Source: Shimia gijangensis (GTDB lineage Bacteria > Pseudomonadota > Alphaproteobacteria > Rhodobacterales > Rhodobacteraceae). Taken from it: a stretch of 64,000 nt of DNA. Position numbers and translations under genes: made by a program. The stretch lies in contig NZ_FQZQ01000010.1 in assembly GCF_900142085.1 (NCBI RefSeq), forward strand, positions 62,001 to 126,000. The letters run 5' to 3'. Each line of letters begins with the position of its first letter. Position 1 is the first letter of the stretch. A model generated the notes under the pieces. It saw only the letters and a list, made by a program, of their open reading frames with translations, searched no databases and had not been told where the DNA came from. Shown piece after piece: positions 63,161 to 64,000 of the stretch.

Positions 63161-63174
63161 TTGACCCATGTCAA
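63161..63174. promoter_or_regulatory. FNR-type box between hemC and hemE
   Basis: TTGACCCATGTCAA matches TTGA-N6-TCAA and lies 35 bp before the hemE ATG and 157 bp from the hemC ATG. The position suggests FnrL control of hemE, by activation or repression. Confidence 0.65.
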
Positions 63175-63209
63175 CGCTGGGGCATTTGGCCATAGCTAAG
63201 AGGTGGAGC

Positions 63210-64000
63210 ATGACACAGACAAAGAAAATGATGCGGGCATTGGCCGGCGAGACACTCGACACTCCACCCATCTGGATGATGCGTCAGGCGGGCCGTTATC
63301 TGCCCGAGTATATGGCCACCCGTGCGCAAGCCGGGGACTTCCTGTCGCTGTGCTATAACAGCGATCTGGCGACTGAAGTGACTTTGCAACCGATCCGTCG
63401 CTACGGCTTTGATGCGGCGATCCTTTTTGCGGACATCCTGTTGTTGCCTCAGGCGCTGGGTGCGGACCTGTGGTTCGTGACCGGTGAAGGGCCACGGCTC
63501 TCGACCATTCAGTCGCAAGCGGATTTCGACAAACTCAAAGACGTCTCGGAAATTCACGAAACGCTGAATCCGATTTATGACACCGTGAGTAAATTGTCCC
63601 GTGAACTGCCTTCTGAAACCACGCTAATTGGTTTTGCGGGCGCACCGTGGACCGTGGCAACCTATATGATTGCCGGTCGGGGCACGCCGGATCAGGGGCC
63701 AGCGCATAAGCTCAAAGACGAAAACCCGGCGCTGTTCGATCAAGTCATCGACCTGATCACCGCAGGTACCATTGAGTATCTGTCCAAACAGATCGAGGCT
63801 GGTGCCGAAACCGTCAAATTGTTCGACAGCTGGGCCGGATCGCTCAAAGGCGCAGATTTCGACAAATACGCGCTGGAGCCTGCCAAAAAGATCATCGCGG
63901 CGCTCAAAGCTCGTCATCCTGATACACCGATCATCGCCTTCCCACGTGGCGCAGGCGAACGGTACGTTGGGTTTGCAAAAGCCACAGGCGCCGATTGCGT
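63210..64000 (+). CDS. hemE: Uroporphyrinogen decarboxylase (3' end cut off by window edge)
   Basis: The first 263 codons of HemE, open at the right edge. It shows [20 protein letters not shown] (the arginine-rich substrate motif), [39 protein letters not shown] and [11 protein letters not shown]. It decarboxylates uroporphyrinogen III to coproporphyrinogen III, the substrate of both HemN and HemF encoded in this window. AGGTGGAG precedes the ATG. Confidence 0.97.
   Translation, partial: MTQTKKMMRALAGETLDTPPIWMMRQAGRYLPEYMATRAQAGDFLSLCYNSDLATEVTLQPIRRYGFDAAILFADILLLPQALGADLWFVTGEGPRLSTIQSQADFDKLKDVSEIHETLNPIYDTVSKLSRELPSETTLIGFAGAPWTVATYMIAGRGTPDQGPAHKLKDENPALFDQVIDLITAGTIEYLSKQIEAGAETVKLFDSWAGSLKGADFDKYALEPAKKIIAALKARHPDTPIIAFPRGAGERYVGFAKATGADC

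Noticed and set aside
1-64000. CRISPR array, insertion sequence, prophage or toxin-antitoxin pair
   Set aside because: No regularly spaced repeats, transposase or integrase motifs, or paired small toxin/antitoxin genes were seen in the window.

Overview
The window looks like chromosomal DNA of an alphaproteobacterium, most likely a Rhodobacteraceae member of the marine Roseobacter type. The signs are a MipZ division-site ATPase, a split F0 operon (atpI-atpB-atpE-atpF'-atpF) without F1 genes, a TrcR (DUF1013) regulator, an FnrL/hemN pair beside ccoNOQP-ccoGHIS, and the gene order ffh...rpsP-rimM...trmD...rplS-rpmE. This is an inference from gene content and order. I saw no CRISPR array, insertion sequence, prophage, rRNA or tRNA. 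The window is mostly core genome with a few accessory insertions.

Layout. 1-6.4 kb: mipZ (cut at the left edge), a sulfatase, an RluE-type pseudouridine synthase, a trans-sulfuration enzyme, an MFS carrier and a formate/nitrite-type channel. 6.4-13.7 kb (minus strand): a translation cluster, reading ffh, two GNATs, chorismate mutase, rpsP, rimM, a sulfotransferase-like gene, trmD, a DUF1508 protein, rplS, rpmE. 14-19.2 kb: ProX-type editing protein, azoreductase/LysR divergent pair, EamA exporter, a broken ClbS/DfsB gene, an ArsR unit and a second LysR. 19.4-22 kb: F0 ATP synthase. 22-36 kb: lipoprotein, RNase T2, TrcR, dnaX-ybaB-recR, metallopeptidase, phosphatase, rsgA, the SRP RNA, a cytoplasmic-looking CpdB-like nucleotidase, nudC, pheA and a membrane-anchored cytochrome c. 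36.3-42 kb: a YejABEF-type peptide ABC importer. 42-53.7 kb: the microaerobic respiration block. 53.7-64 kb: FAH hydrolase, D,D-carboxypeptidase with SPOR domain, HAD, clpS, rsmC, an SDR with a substituted active site, hemF, a Hint-domain protein, hemC and hemE (cut at the right edge).

How it works together. The clearest theme is oxygen-responsive respiration and haem supply. FnrL, an Fe-S oxygen sensor, is encoded next to hemN. FNR-type boxes (TTGA-N6-TCAA) lie in front of hemN/fnrL, usp/ccoN, ccoG and hemE. The cbb3 oxidase structural genes and their copper/haem assembly genes follow one another. Both coproporphyrinogen oxidases (oxygen-independent HemN, oxygen-dependent HemF) are present, with hemC and hemE nearby.

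The less ordinary signals are: two identical 12-bp palindromes three helical turns apart upstream of a small lipoprotein; a 557-bp gap between ccoP and ccoG with two FNR boxes and a 13-bp perfect hairpin; a family of about 34-bp repeats at gene 3' ends; and the SDR beside hemF that lacks the catalytic Tyr and Lys. I did not find a clearly new multi-gene system.
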